The translations under genes were made by a program, and so were the position numbers. 37,121 nucleotides of DNA from a virus. Below the pieces are notes generated by a model. It did no database searches, was not told the DNA's origin, and saw only the letters and a list, made by a program, of their open reading frames with translations. Shown here one piece after another: positions 29,301-34,267 of the stretch (its first letter is position 1; each line of letters opens with the position of its first letter). The stretch spans positions 1 through 37,121 of the IMG/VR virus record IMGVR_UViG_3300030098_000939. One strand, given 5' to 3'.

Positions 29301-29578
29301 CGATCAGGAAATCCAACTGTAGAGTTAACTGCAATAGTAGTATCAAACGCAGTTATTGCTCCATCTAAATTAGTAGATGTAACAAGGTCTTGTTGACGGA
29401 AAGAATCATTCTTAATATATTGATCTAAGTTCTCAGCAAGATCAATAGGTGCTCCTTGAGCCTCTTGTGATTTATAATATTGTTCTAAAAATTCTCCAAA
29501 CAATGGAGACTCAGATCTAATTTGCTCAGGAATCTGGTTAGAGACTACCGAATAAGTTTTTGCTCTTGTTTCTATCAT
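17354..29578 (-). CDS. 7: 4074-residue gp7-like giant baseplate wedge protein with YHYH-type domain
   Basis: Position between gp6 and gp8 is that of T4 gene 7 (1032 residues). Residues about 190-250 (KDLYTTKGTDDSFEILFRAL, then YGSKATI and EDLVV, LIGQTLYQDSV) match the T4 gp7 C-terminal part (DFYSTKGIEASYKFLFKVLY, EDLV, GQTIYTATG). The N-terminus (SESPLFGEFLEQYYKSQEAQ) is typical of phage wedge proteins. The rest is an enormous beta-rich extension. It contains about fifteen Gly-Tyr repeats (for example NPGTGYENKK, NAGMGYTQAPTVSIS) and three IDxE-type modules. A motif YHEHKGRKMVGANH sits near residue 559. At about residues 1275-1400 is a YHYH-type domain (HSPILGFAYDGNPIYGPYGF, then LDKYNGRFCKTPDYPEGTYA, FPYAVGEAF). 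Near residue 3600 is LLIFINDILQDPGVSYEF, a fibre-type module. The ORF is intact over 12.2 kb. The start ATG shares a base with the gp6 stop. Confidence 0.85.
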   Translation of the reverse strand: MIETRAKTYSVVSNQIPEQIRSESPLFGEFLEQYYKSQEAQGAPIDLAENLDQYIKNDSFRQQDLVTSTNLDGAITAFDTTIAVNSTVGFPDRYGYLKIDNEIITYTSKDKRQFFDCKRAFSAITSLFNNDESDRLTFTTSASAAHVDDSVVTNLSNLFLVEFFRKYKELYVPGLQDRAFVTGLDQSLFAKQAKDLYTTKGTDDSFEILFRALYGSKATIVKPYENTIKPSDADYRITEDLVVVALSGDPYKLIGQTLYQDSVAGVLNYSYGSIANVISYNREGNKFYQISLDAGSDKDISESGSIYGKFSVTPTTRTVTDEIADVNTIYVDSTIGFPSSGTLVIDSKEITYTSITTTQFLGLSGNTSVISKDSLVRLKSSIYGFDDDGNKITVRITGVVSNFVIPGPSNQMVTGDSIDVQNLGILEDTNKSFTEWIYNVPNIFNIETVEDIGNGNIKITCPEVHLLYIGDKITLIDQFNSAESSAAVVDVPSSKIAILSGVGFLDLTHTFKARNELIRAEVLPAVKQPTYKFSANVSNAYDLNVVGIVSGVPYAGPYHEHKGRKMVGANHVAARHDFIEGKPEHQTYVTSASIPFYANQQLNADLRGISVKIAANFSGETISTSRSHDFITGDEVYYVPGTTTTSALIDGVVSTSTTTLPISPLTEGSYFAFKVDDQSFKLAYSRANIDAGKFIDLSGNSAGITTHEFASRLQDKAIDSQRLVRRFSEPVFDSSGEEFTTIPGEKTGMFVNGVELANYKSRDAIYYGELEAINVLNGGSGHDIINPPELLITDNAGVGATGHVNVKGSFERIDVKYAGFDYLEQPQITITGGNGSGAKAEAKMKQGTHFASLDVEVGINTSDNIIGFTTFHLFNGGERVFYRQNNGTAVGTGTTTLGDGSIYFVGLSSNTAITLHSHFDDAIAGINTVDLSDKGSGTQKFESVQKKNVVDKIFITNPGTGYENKKRSVIVTGINTATNSINIEDHGYENGEILTYETTGTAISGLVTTAQYQAIVVDKDNFRVALAGVGGTLTEAYDNGTYVRFTGVGVGTHIFNYQPISVSISGELGISSSLGDYNATMIPVVRGSVTSIDLTQNGTGYGNSAIVSYNRTPNIDFLAGSGAELRPVVQDGKIDQVIVTRGGTGYNAPPEIITSGIGTYATLTPVIEDGVITSVTVVSGGVGFVTDRSFLSVETAVDAAGRAPVIEPKVKAWELDNVKRYKSLIKLDDGFMEPSTATFGSQFTHLYAPRKLREMLPSLKLNGLKDYGTYDLEYENAEEVSSNHSPILGFAYDGNPIYGPYGFANIDGGAIRRMVPGYELNATRQLGPSVGDWELGSFTNDYTFTNKGDLDKYNGRFCKTPDYPEGTYAYFATIDSSSQQDATFDKYFTPVFPYAVGEAFKSKPDPFNFSPDSITTKLDLDKGGYVRNIYPYKLSFNASDYEYVKRPDKNIDDFASIVFAATGGIETVNIENGGVDYKVGDQIVFDNRETGGSTASSKVTKIGGKKLVKITSSTTRKENVTFEVLSDKKTIVARTPEPHNFKNGDFVSVSGISSQSILNIDGVYNIGVNTSMFKLSTGIGNTGATGIVTFISINGDPSVLKPDDVIGISTEQLYVVNVDEFNSRIRVIREYDGTVGTAYTQGSIIEEKPRALTINVGVNTDKEIKLQTSTYFDPSEVVGLGTTAGVGINSIISVSAPGLAVGVGTSVAIPTRSIFIPDHNFTTGDSLTYSAGGGTVVSVSTDGINNFNLPTQVYSINLGRNTIGLTTMPVGMGSEGVFVGVASTAAEQLFFHSVGTGVTHSLTTQDVELTGILEKVVVTATATTAHGLGVGDTIFLDVLPGVTTSYTVKYNDYNRKTTVGLATFLQGDVNTTNNTISITNHGLNTGDQVIYESTSVVSGLDDNASYFVIKDSADKLRLASNSHNANIQYPLAVSLASTGGAVTHSLLPINPLIEVTRGQKLEFNVADSSLGNVSGGTTFSAFSVNFYRDQDFKHEFLTETPDQFDVTSSGSVGIDGGKVFLQTNDKTPEILYYNLTPVNPDRITTVQSEIAVDKTVNNYNTIKLEDSLYDGNFKISSIGSTTFSFNVPNEPEKSSYTDISARLSYETSSAGALGPIADVKITNKGYGYNSIPGISTVSRSYTGTAATTYGNGCILRVESNSIGRVQTTHITNPGYEFPYDQTLRPTGALPSLFKIDRFRSLDHVGITSGGHNYSTPPKLIVKDRVSGLILDECDITTEVTGSVGVSSAIINKNTKRLQDPNPTIIPIHNSNGVGIETVGFTTTSATVELTLDTDFSVGQDFPFAIGDKVLIEGVGIATTGFGYNSSEYDYDLFTLNSITPNLGGANPKVTFILENDNPGEYDPDASAGRIIPEKHFPGFEPVTRKGDFNIKEKITQETLTGTKTGTVIGWNKNNNTLRVATGDVFEEGKQIEGNSSNQVGFVQSIEKFESTFDVGPLVEQRQGNQNITGFLNDSRQRIPDNDYYQSFSYAIKSPVQFDTWKDVVGEITHTSGFKKFSDMEIESFDGRPNNADEQGVGVYGQGGKGFPNPGRGAASASVGAQTIDVKVDLSSVTDVGTQLDFDSATELSVEVAGISSANQITVSKEIVLENNILTDYEEARTNRVISIDDIGDLFSSTPRTDPFEKFDFVNKDTFSAHRYFYHIKDTRFTGETQTGFFNIVQDGTFAYINQYSIDSSGFLGHFDYVFSGAFANVNFFPTKFELNNYVIDFISVDFNRMTGVGTGAVTGIGSTSIGDLVTVTGFTTTTAIGAASSILGISSTNSAGNKVLVEVVQTTSGISTHQFAEINIVHDRTGNDSGTGFVDYGSFCSGGFIGTFGVETNGLTNLNFYPNAGINTTCAVKIVDYEFNSNATGVGSTTLIEGMMESFYTEISSSATPGENKICGFTSTEYEGAHFIINVEDTTNTKASVREMLVSQSSDGIVAQTYSAEYGEVLSYDDDGDGLDVGLGTVGTGYSGGDFCVFFTPNENIATKVRVFGQTLENQRSGGISTLGIGDGNSVGQFRAGEGTYSGTLSVVKRNFNLTHRNRPIFRKVWDPEIDTSVVSIDANTIQLADHFLVTGEKLTYAYDGNGISTSGGVIGTTVFAVKVSEDLIRLAPTASDALATPPTVLGFTTVGTGNSHSITSHKQDTKCLIALDNNIQSPIVSTGVTVGLVSTMNASQVNAQITGIASMIGGDIIKIDDEYMRVKSTGFAGIANQLLLDRGWLGSALGVHTAPAIVTKFDGNYTILGNSLNFVEPPYGEEGFAGLQTRSTFQGRSFIRTAESDDSEAYEDNILFDSISKDFTGIAKTFTLTSNAANVTGFSTNNGVFLLNEIFQGPDVDYNLTEDTSGISSITFTGTASSVTSDLNVGTLPRGGILVNVGSSEGMGYQPLISAGGTAVISGLGTIESISIGNSGSGYRIGIQTVFVGVGTSGSTGYPNIVSIGTAVVEDGYVVSIGVTNGVASGYTFTNPPKVFIDEPTGYENIPLVAAGGSTTNGVDATVDITVGLGNSVTNFTIVNTGRNYAVGDVLTVPANTANFAGIPTTGTPANFKDFQIIVESVHDDSFSAWTFGELEVLDNFSPFFDGVKKSFTIRKAGVPVSLRSAKGSPIRIQDNLLIFINDILQDPGVSYEFKGGSVIDFLEAPKAGDTLKVYYFKGSAEDSVFVDIVETIKKGDKVRLRDEATRSETFGLDQNERIVSGIQTSDKFSTIQYFGPGITTNTAMERPLTWIKQKDDIVVDGIYVSKARIINESAITPSTRIISNVGVGSTTIYVESLRPLFDDNEEGYTGSELDLIIVDEDGPKIAAAATAIVSDTGTISLDLTNAGMGYTQAPTVSISTYFGVSTLATASATVSAAGTVNTLTVDEVGAGYTNTTTPLVLIGEPTGVADTLGTPTVQGDFGFISGIAATTVGVASTGLVFDLYVNELFRDATRVGSAVTLSVISAGDIFMVHNSNTGIGLTSYGTGTGIGTVGIGSTFIDNIYEAMSVSYSENFVVGVGTTGVQRVTVSVSSTESVTTGINSYFGNYTFGKLSNVTRDSDPHAFSIVTDDGITGLSTAPVIRRIKNIKRSY

Positions 29579-31662
29579 TAGTATGAGTATCCGCCGCTTG
29601 ACGATGATGTGTTAGCTGTTACTTCAGTAGAACTAAATGTTGTAGATGTTGTATAAGTTGTTGCATAAGAAGTATCGACTTCTTGTACAGTAGATGCTTC
29701 AGTATCAGTTATAGTTGAATAAGTTGGAACTCCTCTTACTAAAGGAGATTCACGATCATCTCTTCCGTTAGGGAAACTAGAACTAACAATATAGTTAGAT
29801 CCAGATACGTCAGCACCAGAAGAAATAGTATCAGAAACCATAGTAACTAAACTGTTACTATTATCTAGTTGCAAATAAAGATCCTGTAATCCAATAACAT
29901 CATAAGACTTAGGTGTACCACTGATTTGTACCAGTGGTTGATCAGTGCTTAATACAGTAGATGTAATCATCAATGCATTAAGTAATATCTCACCTTTGAC
30001 ATAATCTATTGTTCCAATATTATTTCTAATAATAGCAACTTGATTAGAAGCAAGTAATTTGAATAGAATTACTCTTCCACTCTTTCTGTCTGCATTAGGA
30101 ATATCAGAAAGATAAACCGTTCCACTTATACCACTTACGGTAAATCCAGAAGATTTGATATTATAACCATTTAATGAATTAACATTGAAAGCATTACCAT
30201 AACAAAGTTCATATGTTGCTAGATCTGATAAAGCAGGCCTTAAATCTCTTCTCATAGAGATTCTAGTGATATTAGAAGTAATAGCACTGTCAGTTTTATC
30301 AATTAAGTTCAATGCTTTAGAGAACTTAAATCGTGCTCCAAAGGTGTTTAATTCACTTGACCTAGCATAAGTATCTAAAGTGCTAATAACCTCTGTTTTA
30401 AGAGCATTTACGCTATTTGTAGCATTAGCATTGTAGTATACACTACTATCCATCTCAACAAAGAGATATTTAAGATCTATTATATTTGGAAGGATTCCAG
30501 CAACTGTATAACGCTTTAATTTGTTCTTAAGTTCAATTTTTTCAATTTGAGACAAATATTTACCATTTTTTGGTTTTATACTAATAAAGACTCTACCGTA
30601 TTGTGGAGGACTTGTATCCTCACCTCCATAAACAGAAACTGACTCTGTATTAGCATAAATTTTGGTAACAATCGCTTTATAATCATCTGCAGTCACTGCA
30701 CGGTTCTGAGCAGAGTAAACTAAAGGTGCAAATTTCTTAATTGACTGAATTGACTCAATTGTAGCTCCGTTTTCTGCTTTTAATGTTGTTGTAAGTAAAG
30801 AAATACCTTCTGTTACCGTAACTCCTGAATTGTCTTGTATAATTCCAGTAAATGTAAACGAATTTACGCCATTTGCCTCTTCACCATTAGTTGCAACGTA
30901 GTTTACAGTTATAAAATTTGAATCTTCGAGTTTTTTACCAAATTTACCATCTCCGAAGAGTATTTCATACTTTTCATCAGCAACTTCTTGCAAAAGGAAG
31001 ATCAGAGAGTTACTTGTAACGTCAATAATGTTGTTAGTTAACTTATAAACCGTTTTTAGGTTGGTTGCAGTGCTATTTGGTGATACACTTACCTTAAGTG
31101 TCGAAGTATCGACTCCTTGATTAGGTAAAATGAACTTTTCAGTGGGAACATTGTCTCCAGTCTCCCTATATGTAAAAGTTTTAGTTAAATATGACCCTTC
31201 TTTGATTTCAACATCAGTAAAAGTTGCAATATTGTCAACAACAGGTACTGTTATATCATCCATTATTGCAAAACTGTAATTTTCACTTGCAAAAGTGTTA
31301 GAAACAGCTACAACTCCTGCTTTTAGTGTTAAAGTTAAAGGTTGAACTGAATATCCAGACGTATCTACGAAGAAACTTACCTTTGCACATGCTGCTTGCT
31401 TCGATCTAGGTGTATATCCGACGTTACGAGCCAAAGAAGCAACGTTTTCTCTTAAAGTTGCACTGTCAATGAAGACTTCATTAGCAACCATGTTGCTATT
31501 ATAGGCAGTGATGTAAGAATTATACGCAAGAGTGTCTATTAGGACCGACATATTCGATCCTTCAAAGTCAAAATCGGTAAAATTAGAATTTGCCCTCAAA
31601 TAATCCTTAATTTGAGTCTTTATTTGGTCAAAATCTAGATTTGTAAACTGAGTTAATGGCAT
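29578..31662 (-). CDS. 6: baseplate wedge protein gp6
   Basis: The 694-residue product has the length of T4 gp6 (660) and the characteristic N-terminus TNLDFDQIKTQIKDYLRANS, then NMSVLIDTLAYNSYITAYNS, NEVFIDSATLRENVASLARN and VGYTPRSKQAACAKVSF. This is the gp6/J-like wedge core shared with other contractile tails. About residues 210-250 EKYEILFGDGKFGKKLEDSN is the conserved core strand region. In T4, gp6 dimers link adjacent wedges into the inner ring around gp5-gp27. The C-terminus is Ser/Thr-rich (TTYTTSTTFSSTEVTANTSS), unlike the core and possibly disordered. It abuts gp25 (stop 31663) without a gap and overlaps the next start by one base. Confidence 0.93.
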   Translation of the reverse strand: MPLTQFTNLDFDQIKTQIKDYLRANSNFTDFDFEGSNMSVLIDTLAYNSYITAYNSNMVANEVFIDSATLRENVASLARNVGYTPRSKQAACAKVSFFVDTSGYSVQPLTLTLKAGVVAVSNTFASENYSFAIMDDITVPVVDNIATFTDVEIKEGSYLTKTFTYRETGDNVPTEKFILPNQGVDTSTLKVSVSPNSTATNLKTVYKLTNNIIDVTSNSLIFLLQEVADEKYEILFGDGKFGKKLEDSNFITVNYVATNGEEANGVNSFTFTGIIQDNSGVTVTEGISLLTTTLKAENGATIESIQSIKKFAPLVYSAQNRAVTADDYKAIVTKIYANTESVSVYGGEDTSPPQYGRVFISIKPKNGKYLSQIEKIELKNKLKRYTVAGILPNIIDLKYLFVEMDSSVYYNANATNSVNALKTEVISTLDTYARSSELNTFGARFKFSKALNLIDKTDSAITSNITRISMRRDLRPALSDLATYELCYGNAFNVNSLNGYNIKSSGFTVSGISGTVYLSDIPNADRKSGRVILFKLLASNQVAIIRNNIGTIDYVKGEILLNALMITSTVLSTDQPLVQISGTPKSYDVIGLQDLYLQLDNSNSLVTMVSDTISSGADVSGSNYIVSSSFPNGRDDRESPLVRGVPTYSTITDTEASTVQEVDTSYATTYTTSTTFSSTEVTANTSSSSGGYSY

Positions 31663-32064
31663 TTATCTAAATGATTCTAATAGAAAGTTGAGTGATTGAG
31701 GTTGAGCATCAATCCCAACAATATCATAAACAATTGTCACATCAAATGCGTTAGAATCATAGTAAGGAATGACTTCTACATTCCTTAATTTAACTCTTGG
31801 CTCAAAATTATCAATGGTTTCAGTGATTTCTTCACTTATAAGCGATGCCGACGAGGTATCCATCAGTTCAAATAGACTTTCACCTAACCTTGAACCCAAT
31901 ATTGGATTGAAAGGACGTTCTTGAAGGTGTGTAAGTACTAAATTCTTGACAGAGCGAGCTATTGCATTCTCATTCTTCAAGGGAATTACGTCCCTAGTAA
32001 CAGGATGAGGTGTAAAAGACAGAGAAATGTCCTTAAAAGTACGTGAGACTCGTTGGACAGGCAT
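31663..32064 (-). CDS. 25: baseplate wedge protein gp25
   Basis: 133 residues, as in T4 gp25 (132). The segment VLTHLQERPFNPILGSRLGE parallels T4 GIITTRKGSRPFDPEFGCDL, and NFEPRVKLRNVEVIPYYDSN parallels NYEPRIDKLAVNVIPVYDDY. gp25-like proteins (gpW/gp25 family, TssE in type VI secretion) form the wedge core with gp6 and gp53 and nucleate the sheath. The gene opens the structural block here. gp53 and gp5 are not adjacent, unlike in some T4-like phages. Its ATG is embedded in TATAAATG, and a 7-bp hairpin lies just upstream, so translation initiation may be affected by structure. Confidence 0.93.
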   Translation of the reverse strand: MPVQRVSRTFKDISLSFTPHPVTRDVIPLKNENAIARSVKNLVLTHLQERPFNPILGSRLGESLFELMDTSSASLISEEITETIDNFEPRVKLRNVEVIPYYDSNAFDVTIVYDIVGIDAQPQSLNFLLESFR

Positions 32065-32068
32065 TTAT

Positions 32069-32095
32069 ACGCTAATATTTTTTATTATTTAGCGT
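32069..32095 (-). repeat. 7-bp inverted repeat upstream of gp25
   Basis: acgctaa (32069-32075) and ttagcgt (32089-32095) are perfect reverse complements around a 13-base AT loop. The structure overlaps the last codons and stop of the 69-residue gene and ends 5 bases before the gp25 ATG. No T-run follows on the minus strand, so a terminator is unlikely. It may influence gp25 ribosome loading. Confidence 0.4.
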
Positions 32096-32294
32096 GTTTA
32101 TTAGGATTAAACAGTTCTCCGTCTTGTGCATAAGGATCTTCATCCTCTAAGTTCTGAATTATTGCTCTTTCAAACAGTTCTCCATCAGTTTTTCTTCTTT
32201 TTCTAGGTGTCAAATCATCTTCCCATATCTCTCTTAGCATCTTTTCGTGTTGATGAGCTGCTAAATTGTCTAAAAAATCGTTTTGAGCTTCCAT
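32085..32294 (-). CDS. 69-residue acidic protein with repeated DGELF motif
   Basis: Starts MEAQNDFLDNLAAHQHEKML. It contains a basic patch (TPRKRRKTDG) and the motif DGELF twice (KTDGELFERAI and AQDGELFNPNK), about 20 residues apart, which suggests a small internal duplication. No family is recognised. It begins one base after the stop of the methyltransferase gene and ends 20 bases before gp25, so it is cotranscribed with both. Confidence 0.65.
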   Translation of the reverse strand: MEAQNDFLDNLAAHQHEKMLREIWEDDLTPRKRRKTDGELFERAIIQNLEDEDPYAQDGELFNPNKHAK

Positions 32295-32295
32295 T

Positions 32296-32973
32296 TTAGT
32301 TAGAATTCCAACGTGGACCTGTCTTATCTGACGTACTATTTACATTTCTATATTCGCAATCAACTAATTTACCGTTTCTTTCCGCAACATAGATCCTATC
32401 ATAGCATTCAAAACCATTTTCTTCTAGGAATTTGTCTAATTCTTCACCTGTGTTAGCATTCTCATAGTCTTCTGACTCATCATACTCCGCATATATGAAA
32501 TCTACGTTCTTTAAATGGTCTCCAGCACTCTTAAGTACCTTTAAATCGTTACCTTGTGTGTCAGTTTTGAGTACATCTACCTTTGTGTAATTTAAATTAT
32601 CTAATATTGATGCTAAACTAACTGTCTCGACGGTATATACCCTGTCAACGAGGTTTTCAAATCTTCCAATTGGTCTACAAAGAGAACTAGTGCCAGGATC
32701 TCCACTAAGTCCGTAGAAATCTTTGTCTCTGGATTGATCGACATCAGAAATAGCAGCTTCAATAAGGTAACATCTATCCCCCGCATCGAGAGTCTCCAAG
32801 TGCGAGCAACAAGATTTAAAGTTATTAGGATGTGGTTCGATTCCAATAACATAGACGTTTGGGTCATTACGTAACCATTGGGTGGCATTGGGCATATTAA
32901 AAGAGAGACCTACGTCAAAGCGGAGTGTTAATCCGCTTTTAAGTTTCTCATTGATTAAATCATAGTCTATCAT
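32296..32973 (-). CDS. FkbM-family SAM-dependent methyltransferase
   Basis: 225 residues. The Rossmann start FDVGLSFNMPNATQWL (residues 19-34) replaces the usual FDIGAN glycine loop. IEPHPNNF (45-52) is the acidic SAM-ribose strand, with Glu46. VDVLKTDTQGNDLKVL (132-147) is the FkbM signature, followed by a helix (KSAGDHL). FkbM enzymes usually O-methylate sugars or small hydroxylated products. Substrate here is unknown; with a cupin and a glycosyltransferase nearby it may act on a glycan, which is inference. From memory, FkbM proteins with this FDVGLS start are frequent in cyanophages. It overlaps the 46-residue gene by 4 bases (ATGA). Confidence 0.85.
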   Translation of the reverse strand: MIDYDLINEKLKSGLTLRFDVGLSFNMPNATQWLRNDPNVYVIGIEPHPNNFKSCCSHLETLDAGDRCYLIEAAISDVDQSRDKDFYGLSGDPGTSSLCRPIGRFENLVDRVYTVETVSLASILDNLNYTKVDVLKTDTQGNDLKVLKSAGDHLKNVDFIYAEYDESEDYENANTGEELDKFLEENGFECYDRIYVAERNGKLVDCEYRNVNSTSDKTGPRWNSN

Positions 32974-33110
32974 CCTTGACCCCTATACCTCTTAGGTGCT
33001 TTGTTCCGAGACGAGGCCGCATATTTGGTGTGCTTGCCTCTTCCTTGTCGAGTTTTTTTGGGTCTTGCCTCTACGGTCTCGTTACCGAGTACTCCTTTTG
33101 ATTTTGCCAT
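32970..33110 (-). CDS. 46-residue very basic protein
   Basis: ATG at 33110, TGA at 32970-32972. It starts MAKSKGVLGNETVEARPKKT, continues with RQGRGKHTKYAASSRNKAPK and ends RYRGQG. About one third of residues are Lys or Arg and there is almost no hydrophobic core, so binding to nucleic acid is plausible. I recall close relatives with the same GLLGN...RQG...YRGQG pattern in many marine T4-like cyanophages, where they are unassigned. It starts 3 bases after the glycosyltransferase stop and its stop overlaps the methyltransferase start (ATGA). Confidence 0.75.
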   Translation of the reverse strand: MAKSKGVLGNETVEARPKKTRQGRGKHTKYAASSRNKAPKRYRGQG

Positions 33111-33113
33111 AAC

Positions 33114-33887
33114 TTATAGTACCCTTGTTTTTTCATGTCCAACACGTATCCGAGGATCGCACCAAATCTCATAGTCGGCTTCAATAGCATCTAAACAGAA
33201 ACTAACGTCCTCTCCACACATGTCTTGAACCGCACCACTTTCAAACACTTGCATCTTAGGAGCAAACCAAGGATACTTCATGTTCTCATCTTCAAAGACA
33301 CCATTCTTAATCATAACCCAACCAAAACCAGTGTAGTCTACGGTGAAAGGTTTCTTACGCTTTGAAATAGTCTCTACGGTTTCATGATTCATGACTCCAC
33401 CATTCTTACGGAAGTCGTCTTCTTCTAACCAATGTGCAACAGAAGTAGTCTTACCATCTTCAGTCGCATACCATCCAGCAGTGATACGCTTTTCGTCACC
33501 TTCAGCAGGAACGGCAAGATCACATAACTGCCAGAACTTCTCTGATGTAAATACGATGTCTGAATCAATCCATAATTGATAGTCATACTCTAACTTACCA
33601 TCCCAAGGTTTTTGATCAGGACCACGTAATACATTTGCACCTAATACTTTACAACGTGCAAAGTTAACCATAGATGAATAATCCTGACTAATCTGGATAC
33701 TCATTCCATTCTGAACCATGTCGAAGCAAAGTTGAACGAAGTTCTTTAAGAACACAAAAGAACATCCTCTGCCTGGTAGACAGAAGACAATCTTTTTACC
33801 CTTCATTCTGGCTTTTATAGCATCTATATCCCACTCTGCTTCTTTTTTCTTAGGAGCAGATGCTTTTACGGTAAATCCTTTTGCCAT
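33114..33887 (-). CDS. GT-A-like glycosyltransferase
   Basis: The 257-residue protein has a Lys-rich start (VKASAPKKKEAEWD), then a Rossmann-like strand KKIVFCLPGRGCSFVFLKNF (residues 31-50). The nucleotide-sugar metal motif is WIDSDIVF with Asp-Ser-Asp at 108-110. Downstream are ITAGWYA (135-141), YTGFGWVMIKNGVFE (185-199), an acidic GEDVSFC (225-231) likely holding the catalytic or acceptor-site Glu-Asp, and a C-terminal His (VGHEK, 251) as in metal-binding GT-A enzymes. Family assignment is from motif pattern only; donor and acceptor are unknown. A consensus sigma70 promoter lies 23-52 bases upstream, so it is probably expressed from the host polymerase. Confidence 0.75.
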   Translation of the reverse strand: MAKGFTVKASAPKKKEAEWDIDAIKARMKGKKIVFCLPGRGCSFVFLKNFVQLCFDMVQNGMSIQISQDYSSMVNFARCKVLGANVLRGPDQKPWDGKLEYDYQLWIDSDIVFTSEKFWQLCDLAVPAEGDEKRITAGWYATEDGKTTSVAHWLEEDDFRKNGGVMNHETVETISKRKKPFTVDYTGFGWVMIKNGVFEDENMKYPWFAPKMQVFESGAVQDMCGEDVSFCLDAIEADYEIWCDPRIRVGHEKTRVL

Positions 33888-33909
33888 GAATAATTAACTC
33901 ATCACATTC

Positions 33910-33939
33910 ATTATACACGCTATGTATATGATTTGTCAA
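33910..33939 (-). promoter_or_regulatory. sigma70 promoter for the glycosyltransferase operon
   Basis: Minus strand: TTGACA at 33934-33939, an 18-base spacer and TATAAT at 33910-33915. Both boxes match the consensus exactly. The -35 overlaps the TGA stop of the 47-residue gene. Expected RNA start is near 33902, leaving about a 15-base leader before the ATG at 33887 and no clear Shine-Dalgarno. Confidence 0.8.
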
Positions 33940-34079
33940 CTAAGTTCTTTTATTTTATCACTCCAATATTCTCTTTCACTATCATCAATCCAAGGAGAAT
34001 GTACCATTACATGTGCATGTTTTAACCAATCTTCTTTCTTCCAATGTCTCTTAGGAGCCATATGATCTTTAAGAGTCAT
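33936..34079 (-). CDS. 47-residue Trp/His-rich protein
   Basis: ATG at 34079, TGA at 33936-33938. It starts MTLKDHMAPKRHWKKEDWLK, continues HAHVMVHSPWIDDSEREYWS and ends DKIKELS. It is hydrophilic with four Trp and four His. Its ATG shares one base with the TAA of the preceding gene (TAATG), a strong sign of a real coupled gene. No family is recognised. Its last codons contain the -35 box of the next promoter. Confidence 0.65.
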   Translation of the reverse strand: MTLKDHMAPKRHWKKEDWLKHAHVMVHSPWIDDSEREYWSDKIKELS

Positions 34080-34267
34080 TAGTAACTATCGTCTCCTGAA
34101 GGTAAAGATAAGACTCTCTCAAAACTTAAGTCTGCTACTTTTCCTAGAGGTGTACTAGGTCCACACATACTGTTCAACATACTCCACCTAACATTAAAGT
34201 CCTCTTCACTTAGATTGTGAAAGAGGACTTCTCCTTTAGCATATATGTGGTAACTAAACTCTGTCAT
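34079..34267 (-). CDS. 62-residue conserved small phage protein
   Basis: I choose the ATG at 34267 (MTEFSYHIYAKGEVLFHNLS); ATGs at 34273 and 34279 are also in frame and would only add MKMT. The product reads on as EEDFNVRWSMLNSMCGPSTP and ends SLPSGDDSY. From memory, short proteins beginning with a YHIYAK...L...EEEF pattern are common in cyanomyoviruses, all of unknown function. It overlaps the cupin gene by 14 bases and the 47-residue gene by one, so it sits in the middle of a coupled set. Confidence 0.75.
   Translation of the reverse strand: MTEFSYHIYAKGEVLFHNLSEEDFNVRWSMLNSMCGPSTPLGKVADLSFERVLSLPSGDDSY

Noticed and set aside
32061-32068. TATAAATG (7 of 8 late box) at gp25
   Set aside because: The match includes the gp25 start codon itself, so it cannot be the promoter for that gene.
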